Shown: in pieces, positions 1-8,344 of the stretch
How the letters are laid out: every line of letters begins with the position of its first letter
How positions within the stretch are numbered: position 1 is the stretch's first letter
From: VRUE01 sp963718775
Lineage (GTDB): Bacteria > Actinomycetota > Thermoleophilia > Solirubrobacterales > 70-9
Reading direction: 5' to 3'
DNA length: 64,000 nucleotides
Assembly (NCBI GenBank): GCA_963718775.1
Contig: OY970377.1
Span: 124,001-188,000 of the forward strand
Notes under the pieces: model-generated
What the model saw: only the letters and a program-made list of their open reading frames with translations
Database searches by the model: none
Told to the model about the DNA's origin: nothing
Program-made: the position numbers and the translations under genes

Positions 1-108
1 CGGCGCGTCGCCCGCCGCGTTGCGCTCCAGCGCCTTCTCCAGCTCGACCTGGAAGCGGTCGGCGATCGTCTTCGTGTCTTTGGCCGTGACCGTGAATCGT
101 CCGCACAT
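1..108 (-). CDS. SOS response-associated peptidase (SRAP) family protein, N-terminal part
   Basis: Only the first 36 codons lie in the window; the gene runs off the left edge. The product begins MCGRFTVTAKDTKTIADRF. The SRAP family (YedK/HMCES) starts with the nearly invariant MCGR, in which Cys2 is freed by removal of the initiator Met and forms a thiazolidine crosslink with abasic sites in single-stranded DNA. The ATG at 106-108 is fixed by this Cys2 rule. The function is therefore abasic-site shielding during DNA repair. The rest of the active site (Asn, Glu, His in family members) is outside the window, so the call rests on the N-terminus alone. Confidence 0.75.
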   Translation of the reverse strand, partial: MCGRFTVTAKDTKTIADRFQVELEKALERNAAGDAP

Positions 109-140
109 GGGGCCCAGCGTAGCCGGGCCGGCAGCGCGCG

Positions 141-551
141 TTACTCAGGCGCGATCAGCTCGACCGTTGGGAAGTAAGTTCGATAACTGCCGACGTCACG
201 TGTGAGCAAGCGCAGGCCGGCCACCGCCGCGTGGGCGCCGATGAAGAAGTCCGGGAGGGGAGCGAGCTTGGACCCGCCACGCTGCTTGTACGCGGCGAAG
301 GCCCGCCCGGCCAGGAAGGCCGCGGGCCAGGGAATCGGGACGCATTCGATGCCCTGTACCTGGAGCGCCGATTCGCACTCCTCAGGCGTCGGATACCCGA
401 TCGAGATCTCGGCAAAGACGATCTGGTCTACGAGAACCGGCCCTTCTTCAACCGCATCGATGAACGCTTCCTTGGACCACGTCAACCATCGCGGGTCTTT
501 GACCGTGATGTCGATCAAGACGTTCGAGTCAACGAGTGTCGCGGGCACCAT
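141..551 (-). CDS. vapC: VapC-type PIN-domain ribonuclease toxin
   Basis: This 136-residue protein has the PIN-domain layout: Asp8 in the first strand (LVDSNVLID), Glu48 (VFAEIS), Asp101 (PDFFIGAHA) and Asp119 (LLTRDVGSYRTYFP), the four acidic residues that bind Mg2+/Mn2+ in VapC RNases. Length matches the family (130-140 residues). It starts 4 nt after the stop of the AbrB-like antitoxin gene, the usual VapB-VapC order and spacing. Known VapC toxins cleave tRNA or rRNA to stop translation; the target here cannot be read from the sequence. All four acidic residues are present, so it should be active. Confidence 0.88.
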   Translation of the reverse strand: MVPATLVDSNVLIDITVKDPRWLTWSKEAFIDAVEEGPVLVDQIVFAEISIGYPTPEECESALQVQGIECVPIPWPAAFLAGRAFAAYKQRGGSKLAPLPDFFIGAHAAVAGLRLLTRDVGSYRTYFPTVELIAPE

Positions 552-555
552 GTGT

Positions 556-807
556 CTAAGTCCCGCGACCCCAATCCTCTCCCCGGGTCAACCTCATTAC
601 TTCCTCGGTAGTCATGGTGTAGTTCTTCCCGGCTTCCTGAAGATGTCGCACAATCTCCTCTCCGCGCCGTCGACTCTTGACGGACTTGCGAACGCGAACC
701 TCGCCATCGTCGAGGATGAACTCGACCTCGGCGCCGGGAAGAAGGCCGAGGTCGTCTCGGATGTACTTCGGGATCGTGACCTGGCCCTTGCTGGTGATCC
801 TCGACAT
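556..807 (-). CDS. vapB: VapB-type antitoxin, AbrB/SpoVT-like DNA-binding protein
   Basis: This 83-residue protein opens with SRITSKGQVTIPKYIRDDLG, the swapped-hairpin AbrB/MazE DNA-binding signature (TSKGQVTIP), followed by a GAEVEFILDDGEV strand pair. The basic and polar C-terminal tail (about residues 43-83) is the expected toxin-binding arm. It lies just upstream of the PIN toxin in the same transcript. It should neutralise VapC and, as VapBC complex, repress its own promoter. A perfect inverted repeat starts 3 nt upstream of its ATG (811-838) and is the probable operator. Confidence 0.88.
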   Translation of the reverse strand: MSRITSKGQVTIPKYIRDDLGLLPGAEVEFILDDGEVRVRKSVKSRRRGEEIVRHLQEAGKNYTMTTEEVMRLTRGEDWGRGT

Positions 808-810
808 GGA

Positions 811-838
811 GTAAGAGTAACACCGGTATTACTCTTAC
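811..838 (-). promoter_or_regulatory. Probable VapBC operator (10-bp inverted repeat)
   Basis: GTAAGAGTAA (811-820) and TTACTCTTAC (829-838) form a perfect 10-bp inverted repeat around an 8-nt centre that itself contains ACCGGT. It sits 3 nt upstream of the vapB start and overlaps the TAA stop of the upstream epimerase gene (835-837). AbrB-type antitoxins bind palindromes of this kind at their own promoters, so autoregulation is the likely role. No U-rich tract follows either arm, which argues against a terminator for the epimerase. Confidence 0.7.
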
Positions 839-1825
839 TTCGCAGGGCGAGCCTCCGGGTGGGCGCCGTACCACTCGAGCGTGCCTTCGAGGCCGCCCGC
901 CAGGTCGACCTGGGGGCGCCAGCCGGTCAGCTCGCGCAGCTTGGTCGAGTCGACGTACTGGCGGTCGATCTCGCCGTCGGGAGTGCCGGCGCCGAGGTAT
1001 TCGGGCTCGATTCCGGCTCCGGCGGCCGCGGCGATCAGGTCGACCACCTCGCGGACCGAGTGCGGGTCGCTCGCCGCCGGCGTTGAAGGCCTCTCCCCTG
1101 GCCTCGTCCCCGTCGAGTGCGGCGGCGATCGCCAGGTAGGCGGAGACGGCGTCGTCGACGTGGAGGAAGTCGCGCTCGGGGCTGCCGTCGGAGCGGATCA
1201 CCGGCGGGCGGCCGTCGAGCACGGCGATCGTCGTCTCCGGGATCAGCCGCGAGAAGTTGAGGTCGCCGCCGCCGTAGATGTTGGCGAAGCGGGTGACGGC
1301 CAGCGGCACGCCGTAGGCGTGGGCGTAGCTGCGGGCGATGACGTCGGCCGCGGCCTTGCTGGCGTCGTAGGGATAGGCGGCGCGCAGCGGGAAGTCCTCG
1401 CGGTAGGGCAGCTCCGGGCTGGCGCCGTAGGCCTTGTCGGAGGAGGCGAAGACGACCCGCTCCACCCCGTGCTCGCGACAGGCCTCGAAGACGTTCCAGG
1501 CGCCGCGCACGTTGACTTCGAGCGTCTCCAGCGGCGACTCGCGGGCGACGCCGACGATCGTCTGCGCCGCCAGGTGGAAGACCGAGTCGCAGCCGGCGAC
1601 CGCCGCGGCCACCGCCTCGGCGTCGCGCAGGTCGCCCTCGGCAAGCTCGACCTCGTCGCGCAGGCCGAGCAGGTCGAGGCCGGAGCGGCGCGGCCCGCCG
1701 ACGTCGGCGAGGCGCGGGTCGGGACGGTCGAGCACGCGAACCGCGTCGCCGCGCTCCAGCAGCGCCCCGACCAGGTGCGAGGCGACGAACCCGTGCGCGC
1801 CGGTGACCAGCGCGGTCACGATCAT
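835..1825 (-). CDS. NAD-dependent sugar-nucleotide epimerase/dehydratase (CDP-glucose 4,6-dehydratase-like), one frameshift
   Basis: Extended short-chain dehydrogenase. The product starts MIVTALVTGAHGFVASH, with the TGxxGFxxSH nucleotide-binding motif, then VFHLAAQ, a serine in FASSDKAYG, and the catalytic YPYDASK (YxxxK). The frame breaks near 1078: one surplus C in GAGCGACCCGCAC; removing it restores GGERPHSV and links to the C-terminal part ending YGAHPEARPAK (835-1047). Its place directly after a glucose-1-phosphate cytidylyltransferase suggests it acts on CDP-glucose (RfbG-like), but the substrate is inferred from context. The start is the ATG at 1823-1825. The 3' end overlaps the VapBC operator. 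Confidence 0.8.
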
Positions 1826-1890
1826 CCGGTCCACCCGCCTTCCGGTGCGACTTTGATCCACGCATAGGGAGCAAAAGGTGCACCGGAAGC

Positions 1891-2636
1891 TCATTGGACT
1901 GGCGCTCCGCTCGGGACGACAGGTCGGCCAGGGGGCGGCGTCGGAGGACCAGAGGTCGTTGAGCTCTACCGCGTCCTTGTAGGTGTCCATGCAGTCCCAG
2001 AAGCCCTCGTGCCGGTAGGCGCGCGAGCTGGCTGTCGGCGGCGAGGCGCTCCAGCGGCTCGCGCTCGAGCACGCTGTCCTCGCCGATGTAGTCGAGCGCG
2101 CCTGGCTCGAAGCAGAAGAAGCCGCCGTTGATCCAGTGCTCGCTGCGCGGCTTCTCGACGAAGCCCTCGACCCTGTCCGATCGCGCCGAGTTTGCGCCAC
2201 TCCCCACTGCAGGTGCGGCTGGACCACGGTCACCGTGCCGAGCGCCCCGTGCGCGGTGGAAGGTGAGCAGCGCCTCGAGGTCGATGTCGGCGACGCCGTC
2301 GGCATAGGTGGCGCAGAAGGTGCCGCTCGCCGAGCTGCTCGCCCAGCCGCGCGATCCGGCCGCCGGTCGGCGTGTCGAGCCCGGTGTCGACGCACTCGAC
2401 CTCCACCCCCCGGGCCAGCCTCCGGCCGCGACGAACTCCTCGACCATCTCCCCCAGGTAACCGGTCGCCAGCAGAAAGCGCTCGAACCCCTGCGCCGCGT
2501 AGATCCCGATCACGTGCCAGAGAATCGGCCGCCCGCCGATCTCCACCAGCGCCTTGGGCACGGTCTCGGTCTGCTCGCGCAGCCGCGTCCCTCGACCTCC
2601 GCAGAGGATGACTACAGGTGGCTTAGCCACCCGCAA
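1891..2636 (-). CDS. rfbF: Glucose-1-phosphate cytidylyltransferase, several frameshifts
   Basis: The product starts MRVAKPPVVILCGGRGTRL, the nucleotidyltransferase signature (GGxGTRL), followed by PKALVEIGGRPILWH. Other conserved pieces appear in alternating frames: CATYADGVADID, FVEKPRSEHWINGGFF, and EGFWDCMDTYKDAVELNDLW near the C-terminus. At least five or six one-base indels are needed to join them between about 2410 and 1930. RfbF makes CDP-glucose from CTP and glucose-1-phosphate. The stop at 1891-1893 is a best guess because the frame is uncertain there. The start overlaps the end of the sulfur-carrier gene by 14 nt. The indel density suggests poor sequence here, though real decay is not excluded. 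Confidence 0.75.
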
Positions 2637-2884
2637 CTGCGGGCAGGATCGTTACCTCGGCGCCGTCGTCGATCGGCGTGTTGAGGCCCTCCTGGAAGCG
2701 AATGTCCTCGCCGCTGACGTAGACGTTGACGAAGCGGCGCAGGTCGCCGTCCTGGGTGATCCGCTCGCGCAGGTCGCCGTGGGCCTCGAAGACCGCGTCG
2801 AGCACCTCGCCGACGGTGGAGCCCGTCGACCTCGAGCTCGGCCTCTCCCCCGGTCGCGGCGCGCAGCTGGGTCGGGATCTTCAC
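2623..2884 (-). CDS. ThiS/MoaD-family sulfur carrier protein, one frameshift
   Basis: A ubiquitin-fold protein of about 86 residues. The GTG start at 2882-2884 gives VKIPTQLRAATGGEAELEVDG; after a one-base shift near 2817 it continues as STVGEVLDAVFEAHGDLRER and ends AEVTILPAVAGG. The C-terminal GG is the hallmark: the last Gly is adenylated and turned into a thiocarboxylate that donates sulfur. It lies 12 nt downstream of the threonine synthase-like gene, in the transcript led by the SAM-I riboswitch. That context suggests a role in sulfur transfer for homocysteine or methionine synthesis rather than molybdopterin or thiamine synthesis; this is inference. Confidence 0.82.
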
Positions 2885-2896
2885 GGTGACTGAGCA

Positions 2897-4130
2897 TCAG
2901 ACGCTTACCTCCTGGCGAAACTCGGACTCGAAGCTCTCGAGGTCGGGATCGATCTCGTGCATGCGGAACCTATCGCGGGTCGCGTCGAGCGTCTTCAGCC
3001 CCTCGCCGGTGATGTAGACGACGACGCGCTCGCCGCTGCCGATCTCGCCGCGCTCGGCCAGCTTCGGCGAGGACGCCGATCGTGACCCCGCCCGCGGTCT
3101 CGGTGAAGATCCCCGTCGTCTCCGCCAGCAGGCTGATCCCGTCGCGGATCTCGGCGTCGGTGACCGAGTCGATCGCGCCCTCGGTGCGGCGGGCCTGCTC
3201 GACCGCGTAGGGGCCGTCGGCTGGGTCGCCGATCGCCAGGCTCTTGGCGATCGTGTCGGGGCGCTGCGGCTTGCAGACGTCCCAGCCTTCGGCGAAGGCG
3301 GTGGCGACAGGGCTGCAGCCCTCCGCCTGGGCGCCGTTGAAGACGGGCAGCTCGCCCTCGACCAGGCCGATGTCCAGCCACTCCTGGAAGCCGCGGCCGA
3401 CCTTGGTGAAGAGCGAGCCGGAGGCGATCGGGCAGACGACGCGATCGGGCAGCTCCCAGCCGAGCTGCTCGGCCGTCTCGTAGGCGAGCGTCTTCGAGCC
3501 CTCGGCGTAGTAGGGGCGCAGGTTGACGTTGACGAAGGCCCAGGGCCGGGTTTCGGCGAGCTGGGTGCAGAGGCGGTTGACGTCGTCGTAGTTGCCGCGC
3601 ACGCCGACCAGGTTGGTGCCGTAGATGCCGGTGGCGAGCAGCTTCTGCTCCTCGAGGTTGGCGGGGACGAAGACGTAGGACTTGAGGCCGGCGGCGGCGG
3701 CGTGGGCGGCGACGGCGTTGGCCAGGTTGCCGGTCGAGGCGCAGGCGACGGTGTCGAAGCCCAGCTCCTGCGCCTTGGCGACGGCGACGGCGACGACGCG
3801 GTCCTTGAAGGAGTGGGTCGGGTTGGCGGCGTCGTTCTTGATCCAGATCTCGGCGTCGACCCCGAGTCGCTCGGCGAGGCGGTCGGCGCGCAGCAGCGGC
3901 GTCAGGCCCGGCTCGAGCGGGTCGCCGGGGCGTCCCTCGAAGGGCAGGAAGTCGGCGTAGCGCCAGATCCCCTGCGAGCCGGCCTGGATCTTGCGCTTGG
4001 TCTCGGCCGGGTCCAGATCCGAGTAGTCGTAGGCGACTTCCAGCGGCCCGAAGCAGTTTTCACAGGCGAAGTGAGCGCCGAGGTCATAGGTCGCCCCGCA
4101 CTCCTTGCACTTCAGATTCTCAATTGCCAT
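2897..4130 (-). CDS. thrC: Threonine synthase-like PLP enzyme, one frameshift
   Basis: Fold-type II PLP enzyme of about 410 residues. An N-terminal zinc-ribbon-like segment has Cys8, Cys11, Cys23 and Cys26; the PLP lysine is Lys109 in NPTHSFKDR; STGNLANAVAAHAA is the phosphate-binding region. Near 3066 an extra G breaks the frame; removing it gives AKLAERGEIGSGE and a C-terminus ending FRQEVSV with a stop at 2897-2899. Threonine synthase converts O-phosphohomoserine to threonine. Two things are odd: its leader is a SAM-I riboswitch, which normally controls methionine and cysteine genes, and a ThiS-like sulfur carrier follows. It could instead use O-phosphohomoserine with protein-bound sulfide to make homocysteine. 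Confidence 0.88.
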
Positions 4131-4162
4131 CCGATCTTCCCTCTCGTTGCGTTACCGCCAAC

Positions 4163-4194
4163 AAAAAAACCTCCGCCGTTTTGTGGGGCAGAGG
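4163..4194 (-). terminator. Intrinsic terminator/attenuator of the SAM riboswitch
   Basis: Read on the minus strand, CCTCTGCC and GGCGGAGG form an 8-bp stem (one G-U pair) followed by seven U residues (4163-4169). It lies between the SAM aptamer and the thrC start. The 5' side of the terminator hairpin includes CCCCACA (4182-4188), which can instead pair with TGTGGGG of the aptamer P1 strand (4209-4215). This gives mutually exclusive terminator and antiterminator folds. Confidence 0.88.
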
Positions 4195-4210
4195 TCCGAT
4201 CGGACTTTCC

Positions 4211-4327
4211 CCACATCTTCCAGGCCTTCAACATGACCTGCTGGAGTTGGCACCTCCCCTCGAACCGATGGTTCGAGGTGGTTGCCGGGGCTTCATTGGG
4301 CCAGTCCCTCCACCCCTCTAGATGTGG
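4211..4327 (-). promoter_or_regulatory. SAM-I (S-box) riboswitch aptamer upstream of thrC
   Basis: The minus strand carries the S-box core: GGTGGAGGGACTGGCCCAAT, GAAGCCCCGGCAACC, a variable P3/P4 arm around CTCGAACCATCGGTTCGAG, and GGTGCCAACTCCAGCAGG. P1 is a perfect 8-bp helix between CCACATCT (4320-4327) and AGATGTGG (4211-4218). With SAM bound, P1 holds and the downstream terminator forms; without SAM, the 3' strand of P1 pairs with the terminator and transcription continues into thrC and the sulfur-carrier gene. The family match is by recognition of conserved core segments and pairing done by eye. Confidence 0.93.
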
Positions 4328-4435
4328 CGCTTATGTAGGAACGAACCATACCAGGGGAAATCCCATTCATCCCGAGTACGGGATCGACGGCTAACCTTGT
4401 GCGTCCTATGCCCGACGAGACGATGAGCGTGAACG

Positions 4436-5447
4436 ATGCCGAACCTTCCGAAGCCGAGGCTGCGACGCGTCGGCCGGCGCAACGAGCTCATCTCCGCGGC
4501 TGCGCAGGCTGAGCCGCAGACACCGCGCGTCGAGCAGATCGACTCCTCCGGCCTGCGCTGGGTCAACATCGAGCTGCCCGGGCGCGCTGGAGCGCACCTG
4601 GCTGGAGGAGAACTTCGACTTCCACGCCCTCGACCTCGAGGACGTGCTCTCGCGCAACCAGCGGCCGAAGATCGACGTCTACGACGACTACCTCTTCATC
4701 GTCCTGCACTTCCCGATCTTCGACCCAGCTGCCGGGCCGCCTGGGCACCGGCGAGCTCGACCTCTTCGTCGGGCCCGGCTACGTGGTGACGATCCCCAAC
4801 CAGCCGCTGCAGCCGGTCGAGTACCTCTTCGAGCGCTGCCGTGCCAAGGAGGAGCTGCGCGAGCAGCTCTTCTCGCGCGGCTCGGGCTACCTGCTCTACC
4901 GCCTCGTCGACGACAGCTTCGACTACTGCTTCCCGATGCTGCGCAAGATCGGCAACAAGCTCGACGCGCTCGAGGACGACATCTTCGAGGGCCGCTCCGA
5001 GGAGGTCGTGCGCGACATCTCCAACGTCAAGCAGGAGATCATCAACTTCCGCAAGGTGATCCGCCCGCAGCGGCCGGTGCTGCGCGACCTGGAGAAGGTC
5101 AAGCAGCGCTACCTCGCCACCGACCTCGACCTGGAGATCTACTTCGACGACATCGTCGACGCCCACGAGCGGATCTGGGACATGCTCGAGAACTACAAGG
5201 AGGTCGTCGAGGCGCTGGCCGAGACCAACGAGTCGGTGATCTCCCACCGGGTCAACGACATCCTCCGCGTGCTCACCTCGATCAGCGGTCATCGTCCTGC
5301 CACTGACTCTGATCGCGAGCATCTGGGGAGGCAACTACGGGGTCCCCTTCGAGAACGACATCGTCGGCTTCTGGGTCGTGCTCGGCGGCATGTTCGCGAT
5401 CCTTCTCGGCGATGGTCGTTTACTTCCGCCGGCGCGGCTGGCTGTAG
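4436..5447 (+). CDS. corA: CorA-like magnesium/divalent cation transporter, about four frameshifts
   Basis: Collinear pieces in shifting frames rebuild a CorA-family protein of about 335 residues: IDSSGLRWVNIELPG, NFDFHALDLEDVLSRNQRPK, DDYLFIVLHFP, then a long helical stretch (SYEQ-type region read from 4783: RLVDDSFDYCFPMLRKIGNK, HERIWDMLENYKEVVEALAE, SHRVNDILRVLTSIS). It ends with two membrane segments around TLIASIWGGNYGVPFEND and FWVVLGGMFAILLG and a basic tail ending YFRRRGWL. Breaks fall near 4585, 4728, 5286 and 5412. The loop reads GGN where CorA normally has GMN; with this local error rate I would not lean on that. The start is uncertain (ATG at 4436 or further upstream). Confidence 0.75.
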
Positions 5448-5458
5448 CCTGCGCGCCC

Positions 5459-5947
5459 GTGGCAAATTTCCGCATCTGGGCGCCCTGGCGCCTCGCCTAC
5501 GTGAAGGACGCAGCCAAGGACAACGAGGACGAGTGCATCTTCTGCGCCAAGCCGGCGGCGGAGGATGACGAGGCGAACCTGATCGTCCACCGCGGCGAGC
5601 GCAGCTTCGTGATCCTCAACCTCTTCCCGTACACCAACGGTCACCTGATGGTCGCTCCCTACGAGCACATCGGGCGGATCCAGGAGCTGCCCGCCGAGAC
5701 GGTGGCCGAGATGATGGGCTTCGCGCAGCTGGCGATGAGCCGGCTCGAGGACGTCTACAGCCCGCACGGCTTCAACGTCGGCTTCAACCAGGGCCGCGTC
5801 GCCGGCGCCGGCGTCGAGCACCACATCCACATGCACGTCGTGCCGCGCTGGGGCGGCGACACCAACTTCATGCCGGTGATCGCCGACACCAAGGTGATGC
5901 CGCAGACCCTCGAGCAGAGCTACGAGGCACTGAAGGGAGCGTTTTGA
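5459..5947 (+). CDS. HIT-family nucleotide hydrolase/transferase
   Basis: A 162-residue histidine-triad protein. The GTG at 5459 gives VANFRIWAPWRLAYVKD. CIFC at residues 26-29 is a probable zinc pair, NLFPYTNGHLMVAPYEH is the conserved core, and EHHIHMHVVPRW carries the triad His122-His124-His126. Proteins of this subgroup act on dinucleoside polyphosphates (Ap4A-type) or AMP conjugates. The stop overlaps the TTG start of the phosphomannomutase gene, so the two are cotranscribed with the MBL gene. Substrate is not determinable here. Confidence 0.88.
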   Translation: MANFRIWAPWRLAYVKDAAKDNEDECIFCAKPAAEDDEANLIVHRGERSFVILNLFPYTNGHLMVAPYEHIGRIQELPAETVAEMMGFAQLAMSRLEDVYSPHGFNVGFNQGRVAGAGVEHHIHMHVVPRWGGDTNFMPVIADTKVMPQTLEQSYEALKGAF

Positions 5948-7325
5948 GCGAGCAACCGATCCTTGCCCCGCCGGGCATCTTCAAGGCCTATGACATCCGC
6001 GGCCTGCACGGCTCCGAAATGGACGAGACGACGGCGCGGCGATCGGGCGCGCCTTCGCCCGCGTGCTGGCGCGGCTGCGCGGCAAGCAGCCGAGCGAGCT
6101 GCGCGTCGGCCTCGGCCGCGACATGCGCCTCACCGCGCCCTCGATGGCGGCGGAGCTGCGCGACGGCCTGATCTTCGAGGGCGCCACGGTGCTCGACGCC
6201 GGCATGGTCGCCACCGAGATGCTTTACCACCTGGTCGGCTCGCGTGAGCTCGACGGCGGCGCGATGGTGACCGCCTCGCACAACCCCAAGGCCTACACCG
6301 GCGTCAAGCTGGTCCGCGAGGGCGCGCTGGCGCTCTCCGGCGAGGCTGGCATCGGCGAAGTGCAGCGCGAGATCGAAGCCGGGCTGGGCGAGTCTCCTGG
6401 CGGCGGCTCGCTGGAGGAGGTCGACGTCTGGGACGAATACCGCGCCCACGCGCTCTCCTTCATCGACCCGGCCAAGGTGAAGCCGATGAAGGTCGTCGTC
6501 GACGGAGGCAACGGCATGGCTGGGCCGATGGTCGGGCCGACCCTGCACGGCCTCGGGCTCGACCTGGAGGAGATGTACTTCAAGCCCGACGGCGAGTTCC
6601 CCGACCACGAGCCGAACCCGCTGCTGCCCGAGAACCGCCAGATGATCATGGACCGGGTTCAGGCGACCGGCGCCGACCTCGGCATCGCCTGGGACGGCGA
6701 CGCCGATCGCTGCTTCTTCATCGACGGCAGCGGCGAGTTCTGCGACGGCGACTTCATCTGCGCCCTGCTCGCCCGGGCGGCGCTGGCCAAGAACCCCGGC
6801 GCGACGATCCTCTACGACCCGCGCTCGAGCCGAGCCGTTCCGGACCTGGTCGCCGCCGAGGGCGGTCGCTCGGACCTCTCCCGGGTCGGCCACGCCTTCT
6901 TCAAGATCCGCATGCGTGAGGAGGGCGCCGTCTTCGGCGGCGAGGTCTCCGGCCACTACTACTTCCGTGACTTCTGGAACGCCGACACGGGCACGATCCC
7001 GGCGCTGCTGATGCTGGAGTTGCTCTCCGTCGACGGTCGCTCGCTGGGCGAGCTGATGGCCGAGTTCCGCTCGCGCTACTTCATCTCCGGCGAGATCAAC
7101 TCCGAAGTGGACGATCCCGAGGCGAAGATGGCTGAGATCGCCGCGCGTTACTCCGACGGCGAGCAGACCCATCTCGACGGGATCTCGGTCGATTACCCCG
7201 ACTGGCACTTCAACGTGCGGCCCTCCAACACCGAGCCGCTGTTGCGGCTCAACCTCGAGTCGCTGGCCTCCCGCGAGGACATGGAGGCCAAGCGCGACGA
7301 GGTGCTCGGGCTGATCCGGGCGTGA
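5944..7325 (+). CDS. manB: Phosphomannomutase/phosphoglucomutase, one frameshift
   Basis: Alpha-D-phosphohexomutase of about 460 residues. It starts with TTG at 5944 (overlapping the previous TGA) as MSEQPILAPPGIFKAYDIRG. The frame breaks near 6040 and resumes as AAIGRAFARVLARLRGK. The active-site serine loop is TASHNPKAYTGVK, the Mg2+ loop is DGDADRC, the sugar-binding loop is GEVSGHYYF, and the phosphate-binding region RPSNTEPLLRLN is near the C-terminus. It interconverts hexose 6- and 1-phosphates and so feeds nucleotide-sugar synthesis, probably including GDP-mannose or the CDP/UDP-glucose routes used by the glycan loci. Confidence 0.9.
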
Positions 7326-8338
7326 GCGCCCTGTCCCCTGAGGCGGCGCTTGAGCAGGCGGCGCTGGCCGGCATCCACTGCCTGCGCATCCCCACTCCCT
7401 TCGCGGTCGGGCGGGTCAACTGCTACCTGATCGAGGACGAGCCGCTGACCCTGGTCGACACCGGGCCCAACTCGGGCAAGGCGCTCGACGAGCTGCAGTC
7501 GCAGCTGGCCGAGCGCGGCCACTCGATCGACGACCTCGAGCTCGTCATCGTCACCCACCAGCACATCGACCACCTCGGCCTGGTCGAGATCGTCGTCGAG
7601 CACTCCGGCGCCGAGGTGGCGGCGCTGGGCGCTGCCGCTGAGCGGCTGGCCAACTTCGACGAGGACGCCGAGGCCGAGGACCGCTTCGCGGTCGAGCTGA
7701 TGATCCGCAACGGCATCCCCGAGGAGGTGACGGTGGCGCTGCGCAGCGTCTCACGCAGCTTCCGCGCCTGGGGGTCGCAGGTGACGGTGACGAAGCCGCT
7801 GGCCGACGGCGAGGAGATCGCTTTCAAGGATCGGACTCTGAAAACCATCCATCGGCCGGGCCACAGCCCGTCGGACACGGTCTTCTGGGACGAGCAGCGC
7901 AAGATCCTCATCGCCGCCGATCACCTGATCGCCCACATCTCCTCCAACCCGCTGATCAGCCGGCCGCTGGACGGATCGGCGCAGCGCCCGCAGGCGCTCG
8001 TCACCTACATCGAGTCGATGCGCAAGACGCGTGGGATGCCGGCCGAGATCGTCCTCTCCGGCCACGGCGAGCCGGTCGTCGACCACGTCGCCCTGATCGA
8101 CGACCGCATCGCCAAGCACGAGCGCCGCAAGGAGAAGATCTACAAGCTGATCGCCGAACAGCCGCGCAGCGGCTACGAGATCGCCCAGGCGATCTGGGGC
8201 AACGTCGCCGTCACCCAGGCCTTCCTCACTCTCTCCGAGGTGATCGGCCACGCCGACCTGCTGGTCAACGAGGGTCGCGTGCGCGAAGCCGACGACGGCG
8301 AGGTGATGCGCTACGAGGCGACCGGGGTACAGAATTAG
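7322..8338 (+). CDS. MBL-fold metallo-hydrolase (LACTB2-like)
   Basis: A 338-residue protein starting with GTG at 7322 that overlaps the mutase stop. The metal motif THQHIDHLG places His79, His81, Asp83 and His84 as ligands; GHSPSDTVFW and LIAADHLI supply later His/Asp ligands; and a C-terminal SGHGEPVVDH is followed by a small winged-helix-like region (residues 260-330), typical of LACTB2-type hydrolases. It probably hydrolyses a thioester, lactone or phosphodiester; the substrate is unknown. The operon with a HIT hydrolase and hexose mutase gives little functional guidance. Confidence 0.85.
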   Translation: MSALSPEAALEQAALAGIHCLRIPTPFAVGRVNCYLIEDEPLTLVDTGPNSGKALDELQSQLAERGHSIDDLELVIVTHQHIDHLGLVEIVVEHSGAEVAALGAAAERLANFDEDAEAEDRFAVELMIRNGIPEEVTVALRSVSRSFRAWGSQVTVTKPLADGEEIAFKDRTLKTIHRPGHSPSDTVFWDEQRKILIAADHLIAHISSNPLISRPLDGSAQRPQALVTYIESMRKTRGMPAEIVLSGHGEPVVDHVALIDDRIAKHERRKEKIYKLIAEQPRSGYEIAQAIWGNVAVTQAFLTLSEVIGHADLLVNEGRVREADDGEVMRYEATGVQN

Positions 8339-8344
8339 TACCCC

